A program made the position numbers and the translations under genes. A model generated the notes under the pieces. It made no database searches. It worked only from the letters and a program-made list of their open reading frames with translations, and had not been told where the DNA came from. Shown here one piece after another: positions 1-7,914 of a stretch of 64,000 nt of DNA. The first letter of the stretch is position 1. Each line of letters opens with the position of its first letter. This DNA comes from Candidatus Limnocylindrales bacterium (GTDB taxonomy: Bacteria; Moduliflexota; Moduliflexia; Moduliflexales; JAUQPW01). The stretch spans positions 62,001 through 126,000 of the forward strand of contig DATMBG010000043.1 in the NCBI GenBank assembly GCA_035559535.1. Reading direction: 5' to 3'.

Positions 1-230
1 GTGGCCCAGATGTTGATAAATACCACCTTGCCTCGATAATCTGACAACTTTCTTTCTGAATCATTTAAATCCGGGAAAGTAAAGTCCGGGGCCAAAGACC
101 CTATTTTAAGAGGTTCAGGTTTTTGAAGGGTTTTTGAGCTTTTATCCCTCTGTATAAAAGCCAGCGCAAACACAGTTAGAACCAGAAGGATCGGGCTGAT
201 CACAAGGATCAAAATTAGCTTTTTCTCCAT
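1..230 (-). CDS. TlpA/ResA-like thioredoxin, N-terminal part only
   Basis: The gene runs off the left edge of the window. From an ATG at 230 it encodes MEKK and then a hydrophobic membrane anchor of about 19 residues. After a short linker come 'IGSLAPDFTFPDL' and 'GKVVFINIWA', the entry to a TlpA/ResA-type thioredoxin fold (compare FLNFWATWCGPC in the second copy at 4539-5249). The catalytic CxxC pair would lie just outside the window, so activity cannot be judged. Family members reduce disulfides on the outer face of the membrane, often for cytochrome c or copper-protein assembly. An in-frame ATG at 245 is an alternative start; neither has a strong ribosome site. Confidence 0.75.
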   Translation of the reverse strand, partial: MEKKLILILVISPILLVLTVFALAFIQRDKSSKTLQKPEPLKIGSLAPDFTFPDLNDSERKLSDYRGKVVFINIWA

Positions 231-352
231 ACCTGATGCGGTCATATTCCAACAAAGTTGAGATTAGCCCGGACTTCCACTTTTCTCCTTTTAAAGTTTG
301 AAAGTAGAACTTTTTGTCTCCCTTCAGGCTTTTTAAGTTAGCTGGCTTCAAG

Positions 353-712
353 CTACCTCTGAAGCCAGGGCCATCTGATAGTTTCTGGGTTAAAAATTGT
401 AGGACCTATCATTTTACCTTCCATAGTCACATTCTTCTTTTGCTCTGCAGTGAGTTTCGACAGATTTTTTTCCAGATCCGGAGTTTCCTGTAAGAGAATC
501 AGTTTGCCATCGGGTGTTTTAAGGACATGGGCGCCATGGCCTTCCCCTCCGGGGCAGACTCCAGGCTCAAGTTTTACACCGGTATCTGTTGGCAATACAC
601 AATAAATATGACCGGTAAGGGTCTGGGTTTCTTCTGCAGCCATGGTTACGGCTGCTGTGGAGATCAAAAGAATTGCACTTATAGTGGATATAATTTTTTT
701 AAAACTAAACAT
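353..712 (-). CDS. small secreted protein, unknown function
   Basis: A 119-residue protein with a clear signal peptide (hydrophobic core ISAILLISTAAVTMAA, cleavage probably before EETQ) and a mature part of about 94 residues. The mature part has two cysteines about 15 residues apart, then a GHGAHVLKTPDGKLILL stretch. A ribosome site AGGAGGT lies a few bases upstream of the ATG. It sits downstream of the Asp-box genes on the same strand and is followed by the thioredoxin at the window edge, so it probably acts in the periplasm with them. I do not recognise the family with confidence. The Cys pair and His-rich loop would fit metal or redox binding, which is inference. Confidence 0.6.
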   Translation of the reverse strand: MFSFKKIISTISAILLISTAAVTMAAEETQTLTGHIYCVLPTDTGVKLEPGVCPGGEGHGAHVLKTPDGKLILLQETPDLEKNLSKLTAEQKKNVTMEGKMIGPTIFNPETIRWPWLQR

Positions 713-846
713 GGTTACTTACCTCCTATTTGTCGGTAATTCGGTAAAAAGGTTAAAAAGATCTTTCCTTACTTCCGATTTTTTAATTTAAAGGGCTCTT
801 CTCCAGGGTTAGAGATCTTCCCTCTTCTGACTCTATACAGGTAGAA

Positions 847-1770
847 CTAATCTGTAACCTTCCAGTGCGCTCCCCCATCCGAGCTTTTGAAAACCTTTCC
901 ATCGCTACTTCCTGCATATAATACCCGGGTTTCAGGGTGAATGACCAGAGTTGTAATGTTGCTTAACCCTTCCCCCACTCGATTCCAACTCCGTCCCTTA
1001 TCCTGGGATTTATAAACCCCATCTTTCATTCCCACGTAGAACACCTGAGGATCTTGGGGATCCAATATAAACGTATAAACCGTTTGGTTTGCAGGTAGAC
1101 CACCCGCTTTGCTCCATCCTCAAAATCAGTCCATGCTTAGATAAAGACCATCGGCTGTCGCAGCTATCAACCAGATTCCTCCCATTCCTGTGGGGACGTT
1201 GGCTACCGTTAGGGTCTTTACATCAGCAGGAGGCCCATCGTCCACCCGTTGCCAACTCGCTCCTCCATCCTTGGATCGGTATAGCCCTTTATCTACTACC
1301 CAGGCATGAAGCCGTTTATCCGTAGGATGAACGGAGAGTCCATGGACATCGCTACTGGGAAGTCCATTTTTAACCGTCTTCCAGCTTATCCCTCCATCGG
1401 TACTCTTAACTACCCACATGTCGTGGCCCGCTGCATACATCACTTGAGGATCTGTCGGATCTAGTACTAAAGCCATAAAGTCAAAGTTTTTAAGATCCCC
1501 TTTGAGATCCAGCTTTTGCCAGGTTTTTCCTTCATCGGTGCTTTTATAAAGTCCATGATGAGTTCCCTTGAAAAGGGTATTATTCTTGGGGTTAAGAACT
1601 AAAACATGGAGATGCTCCATTTCGGTCATCTCCATCCTATGACTTTCAAGTAAGGAGGATTCCTTCTCTTGGGCAGAAACTTCCCTATTGAGAGCCAAGA
1701 AAGAGATCCTTCCTCCAAAAACTGCCATAGTCAACAGGGTCAAGATTAACCACAGATTTTTTCTCATCAT
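847..1770 (-). pseudogene. Asp-box (BNR/sortilin-like) propeller gene split by two in-frame TGA codons
   Basis: An ATG at 1770, nine bases after GGGAGGA, opens a protein with a signal or membrane segment (WLILTLLTMAVFGG) and Asp-box repeats of the form S-x-D-x-G-x-x-W (STDEGKTW, STDGGISW, SKDGGASW). The frame meets TGA at 1126-1128 and again at 1120-1122, then continues in the same frame with GWSKAGGLP, DPQDPQVFYVG and two more Asp-boxes (SQDKGRSW, SSDGGAHW) to a stop at 847. Both TGAs fall inside one Asp-box (S-M-D-TGA-F-TGA-G-W) whose length is exactly preserved. With the stops ignored the product would be about 307 residues, like its 312-residue neighbour. TGA is a normal stop elsewhere in the window, so decay or sequence error is likeliest. 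Confidence 0.65.
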
Positions 1771-1824
1771 TTTTTCATATCCTCCCTTATAATTCAGAAA
1801 GCAGTAGGCCATAATGACTGGTCA

Positions 1825-1859
1825 CCTTTCGCCTTCTACCTTCTGTTTTCTGCTTTCTA
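1825..1859. repeat. heptad array, pyrimidine arm
   Basis: Five consecutive 7-base words (CCTTTCG, CCTTCTA, CCTTCTG, TTTTCTG, CTTTCTA) fill the gap between the two Asp-box genes. It is one of the period-7 members of the word-array family described under findings. Confidence 0.7.
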
Positions 1860-1860
1860 T

Positions 1861-2799
1861 TTATTGCCAGGTGTTTCCACCATCCTGACTTTTAAGAATG
1901 TTTCCCCTGGCCGTTAAAGCATAAACCCTCCTGGATTCTACAGGATGCCGGGCTAGAGCCAGTATGTCTTCCCTAACCCCTTCTACAGGACTCCAGCTTA
2001 ACCCCTCATCCACGGTCTTAAGCATCCCTTGTTGCGTCCCCCCTAAAATCACCTTCGGATTTTCGGGATCTATCAACAAAGAAAATAACGGCTTCTCAGG
2101 GGATCTCTCCCTGACTGGCTGCCAGCTAAACCCTCCATTACGGGTCACTAAAAAACCGGCACTGGTTCCGGCATAAAGGGTTTCCGACTTTTCCGGATGA
2201 ACGGCTAAAGACCACACATTTATCTTGGCTAACCCCGGGCTGATCAATGACCAGCGTTCCCCTCCATTCGAACTTTTAAAGAGGCCTACACCTACTACCC
2301 AGATATAGACCTCCTGGGGATTATGGGGGTTAGAGGTCATGGCATGGACATCGGGGTGTTCAGGCAACCCTTTGACCAGGGAAATCCACCTCTGCCCTCC
2401 ATCGAGACTTTTCATAATGCCGATGTCATGGCCACTGGCATAAATCACCTGATCGGATCTCTGATGCACATAAAGTCCCATCACATCGGTTTTAGTGGCT
2501 TCTCCGGGGACTACCTCCCAGGTTTTTCCTTCGTCGGTGCTTTTGAAAAGCCCTCCATGAGCCCCTACCAGGAGGGTATCTGGATCTCCAGCCAGAACAG
2601 CCAGAGAGTGGAGATGCTGTCCTTTGATAAGAAGTTCTTCTCTTCCTATAGCGCTACCGGAAACCTGAATACTAATCTTTAAACCAACAAAAGCCAGCAC
2701 AAAGGTTATAATCAGACCCGTTATAATTTTATATAGGTTAGTATACCGCTGCATTTTAGATCGTTTCATCTTACTCTGTTTTCCCTTAGGTTCTTTCAT
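1861..2799 (-). CDS. membrane-anchored Asp-box (BNR/sortilin-like) beta-propeller protein
   Basis: 312 residues. A basic N-terminus (KMKRSKMQRYTNL) precedes one membrane segment (about residues 24-48), and the rest is an extracytoplasmic propeller. Six Asp-box motifs are visible: STDEGKTW, SLDGGQRW, SSNGGERW, TRNGGFSW, TVDEGLSW and SQDGGNTW, spaced about 45 residues apart, each preceded by a turn such as 'DPENPKVILGG'. It resembles small bacterial proteins labelled sialidase-like or F510_1955-family glycosylhydrolase. No catalytic residues can be assigned, and such proteins may simply be binding scaffolds. It overlaps the upstream gene by 14 bases, implying a shared transcript, and is a paralogue of the interrupted gene at 847-1770. 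Confidence 0.8.
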   Translation of the reverse strand: MKEPKGKQSKMKRSKMQRYTNLYKIITGLIITFVLAFVGLKISIQVSGSAIGREELLIKGQHLHSLAVLAGDPDTLLVGAHGGLFKSTDEGKTWEVVPGEATKTDVMGLYVHQRSDQVIYASGHDIGIMKSLDGGQRWISLVKGLPEHPDVHAMTSNPHNPQEVYIWVVGVGLFKSSNGGERWSLISPGLAKINVWSLAVHPEKSETLYAGTSAGFLVTRNGGFSWQPVRERSPEKPLFSLLIDPENPKVILGGTQQGMLKTVDEGLSWSPVEGVREDILALARHPVESRRVYALTARGNILKSQDGGNTWQ

Positions 2800-3304
2800 A
2801 GGACTCTCTTTCTCCTTTCGCCCCGTCAGGACCGGCAGATACCGGCTTAATCTCCGTCACAACCTTTGTTTGGACCTTTTCCTCATTCATCTTGCTTTCA
2901 TCCCAACCCTGTTCCCCTTCTCCAGGTAGATCCTTTCCAGCAGTCTCCTGGGCTTTTGGTAAGTCAGGCAATTCTTTAATTGATTTTGGGGAAAATTGTT
3001 CGGCAGATTTGTCCATAGGGGCAGGTTTTAAACCTGCTCTGACTCCAGGTGCCCCTTCTACTTCTGAAGACTGGCCTTTAGAGGGTTGCATCCTTCCCAT
3101 CCTCCACATCATATACCCCATCATGAGAGGACAGGCCAGGGCAGCCAGGAAAGAAGCATTAATTCCAAATGCCCCCAGAACTGCAGCCCCTGCCAGAGGG
3201 CCCACACAACACGCTCCCATTTTGAGCAGGTCTTTTACACCCATTTGCAGGTTATTCGTACCTTGACTACTCTTATCATCCTCGTTCTTATTACAGCAAT
3301 TCAT
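2786..3304 (-). CDS. Cys/Met-rich small membrane protein with hydrophilic tail
   Basis: 172 residues starting MNCCNKNEDD after a good GGGAGG site. A hairpin of two membrane segments (KMGACCVGPLAGAAVLGAFG and SFLAALACPLMMGYMMWRM) carries CC, a CP pair and many methionines, the pattern seen in small membrane proteins of metal-resistance operons (compare the DUF2933 protein at 23354). The C-terminal half is hydrophilic and low in complexity. It contains RAGLKPAPMD, encoded by a near-perfect palindrome at 3021-3037, so that part looks like an in-frame repeat insertion. The gene overlaps the downstream Asp-box gene and lies near CcdA and TlpA. A role in metal or thiol handling is inferred. Confidence 0.65.
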   Translation of the reverse strand: MNCCNKNEDDKSSQGTNNLQMGVKDLLKMGACCVGPLAGAAVLGAFGINASFLAALACPLMMGYMMWRMGRMQPSKGQSSEVEGAPGVRAGLKPAPMDKSAEQFSPKSIKELPDLPKAQETAGKDLPGEGEQGWDESKMNEEKVQTKVVTEIKPVSAGPDGAKGERESYERT

Positions 3305-3331
3305 AGTCTCCCTCCCCGTGAAAAGTTTAAG

Positions 3332-3550
3332 TTAGCAACACCCGACTCGATGACAAGATCTATAAGTAATCTGTTCTTCCGGCTCGGATCTGAATCGGGT
3401 CACTCCGGCTCGCTGAGCTCGAACCTCCTTAACATATTCTTCGGCATGCTCTTCTGAGCATAAGTACTCTCCGAATCGTTTAATGTTGAGATCTCGAACC
3501 TCTCGTCCGCAAATCGGACAATATCTTTCTGTGGTTTGAATGATCATCAT
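3332..3550 (-). CDS. small Cys-rich (zinc-ribbon-like) protein
   Basis: 72 residues. The N-terminal knuckle reads YCPICGREV, followed by YLCSEEHAEEYVKEV, giving a C-x2-C ... C-x3-H arrangement typical of YHS/TRASH-like metal-binding modules. The C-terminus ends SCHRVGCC, a further Cys/His cluster. A strong AAGGAGAT site precedes the ATG at 3550. It is likely a cytoplasmic metal-binding mini-protein in the same operon as the membrane protein downstream. Exact family not recognised. Confidence 0.65.
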   Translation of the reverse strand: MMIIQTTERYCPICGREVRDLNIKRFGEYLCSEEHAEEYVKEVRAQRAGVTRFRSEPEEQITYRSCHRVGCC

Positions 3551-3567
3551 TGTTATCTCCTTCCAAC

Positions 3568-3620
3568 CCTGGAAAGGTGAAAGGTGAAAGTCCTTCTAAC
3601 CTTTAACCTCTCACCCTGGG
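3568..3620. repeat. mirrored heptad array between co-directional genes
   Basis: GGTGAAA-type heptads on the left are answered by CCTTTAA/CCTCTCA-type heptads on the right, bounded by CCCTGG and CCTGGG. The result is a period-7 quasi-palindrome lying between the CcdA-type gene and the small Cys-rich gene. Confidence 0.65.
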
Positions 3621-3621
3621 T

Positions 3622-4377
3622 TCATAACATCCAATAAAGAAAGGTATCATGAAATCCCGCCAACAGGAAAATGATCCCGGCTATTCGACGCAGGTACTTA
3701 TCCAGATTTTTCATTTTTTTCACATAGGATTCAGCCAGCTCGGATCCAAAAAGAAAGATGGACGTGAAGACCAGGAGTGGCAAAGTGGTGCCCAGCGCAA
3801 AGATAGCCGGGAAGACCCATCCTCCGGTAGCGGATAAACTCAAGGGAATGACAACACTGAAAAACAACAGGAATAAGGTCGGGCAGAAAGCAAAGGAAAA
3901 AGCCACGCCTAGGAGAAAAGCTCCCCAGATACCTTGCTGTTGAGCTTGTTCTTTCAACCACCGGCTGAAACCTTGTCCCAGGGATATCCCTGGTTTAAAC
4001 ACCCCCAGCATATATAATCCAACCAGGATCATCAGGGGACCCAGAGCTTTTTTCACCACGATGATCACCGGGATGGAAAGGGCTTGGGCCTGAGTCCCAA
4101 AGAAGACCACCAGGCCCCCAATCAAGGAATACACCAGAACCTTCCCCAACAGGTAGGCCAAAGCAGTCCTGGCAGCCTGGAAAGGGTTAGAGAGTCGTCG
4201 AGATACATAGGCAATGGCGGTGGCATTGGTGGTCAACTGACAAGGGGCCGTAGTTCCTAAAACTCCCATGAGCAACGCGCTTAGAACCGGAATATTAAGG
4301 GCATCGCTTATTTTTGTAATGGGATCGGCAACCGAAGCATAGAATTTACTTAGAAAAGTGTACCACTCAAGTAACAT
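3622..4377 (-). CDS. CcdA/DsbD-type membrane thiol-electron transporter
   Basis: 251 residues with about six membrane segments. Two cysteines sit in family-typical positions: GVLGTTAPCQLTTNA in the first segment and FSFAFCPTLFLLFF in the fourth. In CcdA and the DsbD core these form the redox pair that carries electrons from cytoplasmic thioredoxin to periplasmic thiol proteins. A TlpA-like thioredoxin (4539-5249) lies upstream on the same strand and another at the left edge, the expected partners. Start ATG 4377 has AAGGAG upstream. TauE/SafE exporters look similar, but the two Cys-containing helices favour CcdA. Substrate (cytochrome c apoprotein or a copper protein) unknown. Confidence 0.8.
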   Translation of the reverse strand: MLLEWYTFLSKFYASVADPITKISDALNIPVLSALLMGVLGTTAPCQLTTNATAIAYVSRRLSNPFQAARTALAYLLGKVLVYSLIGGLVVFFGTQAQALSIPVIIVVKKALGPLMILVGLYMLGVFKPGISLGQGFSRWLKEQAQQQGIWGAFLLGVAFSFAFCPTLFLLFFSVVIPLSLSATGGWVFPAIFALGTTLPLLVFTSIFLFGSELAESYVKKMKNLDKYLRRIAGIIFLLAGFHDTFLYWML

Positions 4378-4538
4378 GTCTCGCTCCTTGTTTATAGGTA
4401 ATATCCCTTCCGAAAAGGTTATCTGATTACATAGGGGTAATTTTCTCGTTACCCTTAAACAGGGCAGTTCCAGAGAGTGTTGCTATAACAGGTTATACGG
4501 CTTATTTATTCAGAATCAGTATGAGATAGGATGCCGGC

Positions 4539-5249
4539 TTATTTTTCAGGTTTTTCAAGCAAATGGGCTATCAGCTTTCTCGGCTCATCCTTATCCCACA
4601 ACCGTGCTCCCATAGCTGCCCCGATAATAAACCCCTCTGGATCAATCAAATACGTGACAGGAATTCCTCTTACTGCATAAGCCTTCGCTACCCTTTGCTC
4701 AGGATCCAAAAGTGCCTGGTAGCTGAGCTTGTGCTCCTCCATATAAGATTGAACTAAGTGGGCCGAGTCTCCCTGGTCGACGGAAATAGCCAAAACAATT
4801 AACCCTTTATCCTTAAATTCTTGATAAAGTTTTTCAATGGTTGGTTTCTCAGCGCGGCACGGGCCGCACCAGGTAGCCCAGAAGTTTAAAAATACCAGTT
4901 TACCCCGAAACTCCTTTAAACTAACCTCCTGCCCCTCCAGGTTTTTCAGGGTAAAGTCTGGGGCTTCAATTTTCTCCTTGAACTTCTGCACACCAGCTTT
5001 AACAAAGAGATCTTCTTCGGCTGAAGCTAAGAGCGTCTCGACTTCCACGGCCTGGGACTCATCTACCTGGAGACCGGCCGGTCTTTTGTCTGTTGTCCCT
5101 TGTCGGTTCTCCGTTGTCTGTTGTATCCATACCTTGACCTCTGACAACGGGCCTTTAATAACTGACCAGGAACCACTGATCAGCAACAAAAGAGCTATTC
5201 CACTGACCAGGATCAAGATAAAAATCCTTACTATGATTTTTTTAAGCAT
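4539..5249 (-). CDS. TlpA/ResA-like periplasmic thioredoxin
   Basis: 236 residues. An N-terminal membrane anchor (IFILILVSGIALLLLISGSW) is followed by a linker and then a full thioredoxin-like domain from about residue 93 (FTLKNLEGQEVSL). It has the active site WATWCGPC and the cis-proline region GIPVTYLIDPEG. Such proteins reduce disulfides of cytochrome c or copper-centre proteins, fed by a CcdA-type transporter, and one is encoded just downstream. The linker includes a 14-residue QT/TEN/RQG segment encoded by six 7-base words (5082-5123), an in-frame repeat insertion between anchor and domain. Confidence 0.88.
   Translation of the reverse strand: MLKKIIVRIFILILVSGIALLLLISGSWSVIKGPLSEVKVWIQQTTENRQGTTDKRPAGLQVDESQAVEVETLLASAEEDLFVKAGVQKFKEKIEAPDFTLKNLEGQEVSLKEFRGKLVFLNFWATWCGPCRAEKPTIEKLYQEFKDKGLIVLAISVDQGDSAHLVQSYMEEHKLSYQALLDPEQRVAKAYAVRGIPVTYLIDPEGFIIGAAMGARLWDKDEPRKLIAHLLEKPEK
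5082..5123. repeat. heptad array inside the TlpA-like gene
   Basis: Six 7-base words (TCTTTTG, TCTGTTG, TCCCTTG, TCGGTTC, TCCGTTG, TCTGTTG) total 42 bases, so the frame is kept and 14 residues are added to the linker. The words match those in the intergenic array at 45885-45933. Confidence 0.75.
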
Positions 5250-5512
5250 AAATATCCTTTCAGGCTGTTTTTAGGGAGTAAGATTCCCACATCCCAGAAA
5301 GGTCCTCAGAGGGTTCTGGGTCCATACGGTCATCGCCCTTTCAGATCCACTTCTATCGGTTTATTGGGATAAACCGGAGATCGTAAATGGGAGAAGGACC
5401 TTACTATCCTGCTTCTTTGGAAGCAGCCTGACTACCTGCAGGCTGGAACTTCCTGAGCAAGACACCCAACAACCTCAACTTAAAGGGATTGTGAGAAGAA
5501 AAAAGAAAAGTC

Positions 5513-5821
5513 TTAGGAAAAGCAGATTACGAGCTGAGGGGGTTTAAAAAGGGAATCGATAAATTCTGATAAATGGGGGATAATATCGGCAGGGGGTAAG
5601 AAAAAGAGAAGGATTAAGCCGAATAACATAAAAAGACCAACTTCAAGGACCAGGGTGTTGGACGATAGATTACAGTTTAAAGAAGGTAGGGAATGATAAG
5701 GCTCAAAGGTAGAAGAGCAGCACAGGTGCATAAATAAGGTTAGGTACATGCAACTAATCCCGGCAATCAAGAGCGCTAAGAGACCTATGCTTATTTGTTT
5801 TCTCCGATTTATCTGATCCAT
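5513..5821 (-). CDS. two-TM small membrane protein (metal-efflux-associated family, divergent member)
   Basis: Starting at ATG 5821 (MDQINRRKQISIG) the product is 102 residues: a first membrane segment, an outer loop of about 35 residues with CC and a further Cys, a second membrane segment and a proline-containing tail (LFKPPQLVICF). The layout (TM, Cys/His loop, TM, Pro tail) matches the small proteins at 9362, 9799 and 34365, though sequence identity is low. An upstream TTG start overlapping the LysR gene is possible but adds a polar stretch I do not trust. No strong ribosome site is seen. It follows the LysR gene on the same strand. Confidence 0.5.
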   Translation of the reverse strand: MDQINRRKQISIGLLALLIAGISCMYLTLFMHLCCSSTFEPYHSLPSLNCNLSSNTLVLEVGLFMLFGLILLFFLPPADIIPHLSEFIDSLFKPPQLVICFS

Positions 5822-5996
5822 AAAATATCGACACTGGGTAATATAAACCAGCACCCCTGCATTCAACTTAGAATTTACTAAAGATTCTCCCCATGTCAAG
5901 TCCTTTTTTACTTTTTCTATAATGAATGAATTTTGTATAGCCCTTAGCTTTTTGCCCCTCTTCAAAATCCGGGATTTAGGTAATAGGCTAAGATTG

Positions 5997-6890
5997 TCAC
6001 TGCCCCTGTTTTGCCATTTCAATGAAAGCTTTTGTAGCCCGGCTCAGGTGTTTACCTTTGCGGTAAACCATTTTCAACTCTCGCGAGATAGAGAGTTCCT
6101 GAACTTTTACGATCACCAAAACTTTTGCTTTGAGTTCTGTTTCGACTGAGAACTTCGAAAGAAAAGCAATACCGAGTCCACTCACAACAGCCTGCTTCAC
6201 CGCTTCGGGGTTTCCCAATTCAACGGCTGCCTTGACTTGAAGGTTCCTGGTACGGAAATTATTCTCTATCACGGCCCGGGTAGCGGAACCTGGTTCCCGG
6301 AAAATCAGACGTTCCTTTGCCAAATCGATAAGTTTTATCTGCTGCTGTAATGCCAGGGGGTGGCTGGATGGAACAACCAGTACAATTTCATCTATGAGCC
6401 AGGGGATAGTTTCGACTTCCTCGTTAATCAGATGACCGCCCACAAAACCTAAATCAAATTCGTTTTTTACGATACCTTCTTCGACCCGACGCGTATTTTC
6501 AATGCTAAGGGAGATATCAATTTTTGGATAGACCCCTTTAAATTGGGTAATAATCCTGGGGATCAAATACATACCCGGGGTTGTACTGGCTCCGATTCTC
6601 AACGATCCTTGTTCCAAACCCTGATACTCTTTCATCACCTGCCGGACATTCTCCAGGTCCGCTACAACCCGTCGGGCATAGGGTACCAGGAGATGTCCGG
6701 CCTCCGTCAATAACACCTTCTTACCTGCCTGCTCGAAAAGTTTCACGCCCAGTTCCTCTTCAAGCTGATGAATACGTACAGAGATACTTGGCTGACTGAG
6801 GTGGATTTCCTCTCCTGCACGTGTAAAGTTTAAGTATTTGGCCACTGCCAGAAAAACTTCCAAATCCCGAATATCCATGATTCTTACCAT
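5997..6890 (-). CDS. LysR-family transcriptional regulator
   Basis: 297 residues. The N-terminal winged helix-turn-helix is clear (FLAVAKYLNFTRAGEEI, then LSQPSISVRIHQLEEELG, then KKVLLTEAG). The effector domain begins near GSLRIGASTTPGMYLIPRII. In this family the effector domain senses a small molecule and adjusts bending of the promoter between divergent genes. The start could be ATG 6890 or ATG 6878 (MDIRDLEVF); the second fits the family's usual N-terminus. It is divergent from the hydroxylase at 7048, and an inverted repeat (6930-6944) lies between them. Effector unknown; resemblance to the CysL/CbbR branch is only by eye. Confidence 0.9.
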   Translation of the reverse strand: MVRIMDIRDLEVFLAVAKYLNFTRAGEEIHLSQPSISVRIHQLEEELGVKLFEQAGKKVLLTEAGHLLVPYARRVVADLENVRQVMKEYQGLEQGSLRIGASTTPGMYLIPRIITQFKGVYPKIDISLSIENTRRVEEGIVKNEFDLGFVGGHLINEEVETIPWLIDEIVLVVPSSHPLALQQQIKLIDLAKERLIFREPGSATRAVIENNFRTRNLQVKAAVELGNPEAVKQAVVSGLGIAFLSKFSVETELKAKVLVIVKVQELSISRELKMVYRKGKHLSRATKAFIEMAKQGQ

Positions 6891-6929
6891 TAAGAAAAAC
6901 TATTATAATCATTTAAACAATTCATTTCC

Positions 6930-6944
6930 CTAATGATACATTAG
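6930..6944. promoter_or_regulatory. candidate LysR-type operator
   Basis: Perfect inverted repeat CTAATG-ATA-CATTAG, containing the T-N11-A core typical of LysR-family boxes. It sits between the divergent LysR and hydroxylase genes, 40-54 bases upstream of the LysR start. Binding is inferred from position and symmetry. Confidence 0.5.
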
Positions 6945-7047
6945 AAGTTAATTTTTAAATCAGCAACGAAAATCTGTTCACGGTGAACGGATAGAAGCAG
7001 GCGAGGTATGGAGAGATCCCCTCTGCTTCTTAACGAGGAGAAATCCA

Positions 7048-7875
7048 ATGGACACGTTGGTTCTAAACCATGAAATGATCATTCGGCTTAGCTTCTTTTT
7101 GGGCGTCTTTGCCCTTATGGCTACCTGGGAAGCCGTAACACCACGCCGCACTCTAACAATATCTAAAATTACCCGATGGATAAATAACCTGAGCATTGCC
7201 TTTCTCAATACCTTGACTTTACGATTGTTGCTTCCCATGGGAGTGCTGGGTATGGCTATTTGGGCCCATGAACAAAGATGGGGCTTTTTGAACTATTGGA
7301 AGGTACCCTACGGGCTGGCGGTCCTGGGTAGTGTAGTGGTGCTGGATTTGGTCGTTTATCTTCAACATGTTCTCTTTCATGCCGTTCCAGTATTATGGCG
7401 GTTGCATAGGGTTCATCATACCGATTTAGATTTTGATGTAACAACCGGAATTCGCTTCCATCCTGTTGAGATGGTTCTTTCCACAGGTATTAAGCTGGTG
7501 GCAGTATCGGTACTTGGTTCTCCTGTTTTGGCTGTGGTCATCTTTGAGGTATTACTCAACATCATGGCTCTGTTTAATCACAGCAACGTTCAAATACCCT
7601 TCTATATAGATCGAATTCTACGGGTTTTTGTGGTTACCCCGGATATGCACCGGGTCCATCATTCCGTGTTACGGCATGAAAGAAACAGAAACTTTGGCTT
7701 TAACTTGTCCTGGTGGGATTATTTGTTCGGTACCTATTGGGATCAGCCCAGTGAAGGCCATGAAAAAATGACTCTTGGATTACCCGAATTTCGAAATGCC
7801 GGGTACTTAACTTTACCCTGGATGCTGGCCCTACCTTTCGTCAGTAAGTCTGGCGAATGTGTTCTGGGTCGCTAA
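7048..7875 (+). CDS. sterol desaturase / fatty acid hydroxylase family membrane protein
   Basis: 275 residues with several membrane segments and the histidine clusters of the di-iron hydroxylase family: QHVLFH, HRVHHTDLDFD, FNHSNVQIP and the final HRVHHSVLRHERNRNFG, followed by the typical WWDYLFGTYW. Members hydroxylate or desaturate lipid chains or ring carotenoids and sterols at the membrane. Start ATG 7048 has GAGGAG eight bases upstream. The C-terminus is short after the last helix (FVSKSGECVLGR), and repeat DNA begins soon after the stop, so a repeat may have replaced the original end. Divergent from the LysR regulator, its likely controller. Substrate unknown. Confidence 0.88.
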   Translation: MDTLVLNHEMIIRLSFFLGVFALMATWEAVTPRRTLTISKITRWINNLSIAFLNTLTLRLLLPMGVLGMAIWAHEQRWGFLNYWKVPYGLAVLGSVVVLDLVVYLQHVLFHAVPVLWRLHRVHHTDLDFDVTTGIRFHPVEMVLSTGIKLVAVSVLGSPVLAVVIFEVLLNIMALFNHSNVQIPFYIDRILRVFVVTPDMHRVHHSVLRHERNRNFGFNLSWWDYLFGTYWDQPSEGHEKMTLGLPEFRNAGYLTLPWMLALPFVSKSGECVLGR

Positions 7876-7914
7876 GATAGCGACTACCACCTTGTAAAGG
7901 TTGGTTTTAATATA

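Noticed and set aside
142-351. 69-residue minus-strand open frame at the left edge
   Set aside because: It overlaps the thioredoxin start in another frame and lacks any recognisable feature; the membrane-anchor frame is more convincing.
847-1770. Genetic-code change (TGA read as an amino acid)
   Set aside because: Many genes in the window end cleanly at TGA, including the czcB-like gene (11821-11823) and ATGA overlaps in the copper operon, so TGA is a stop here.
5822-6022. N-terminal extension of the small membrane protein using a TTG inside the LysR gene
   Set aside because: The added residues are polar, have no ribosome site and are missing from the related small proteins; ATG 5821 is preferred.
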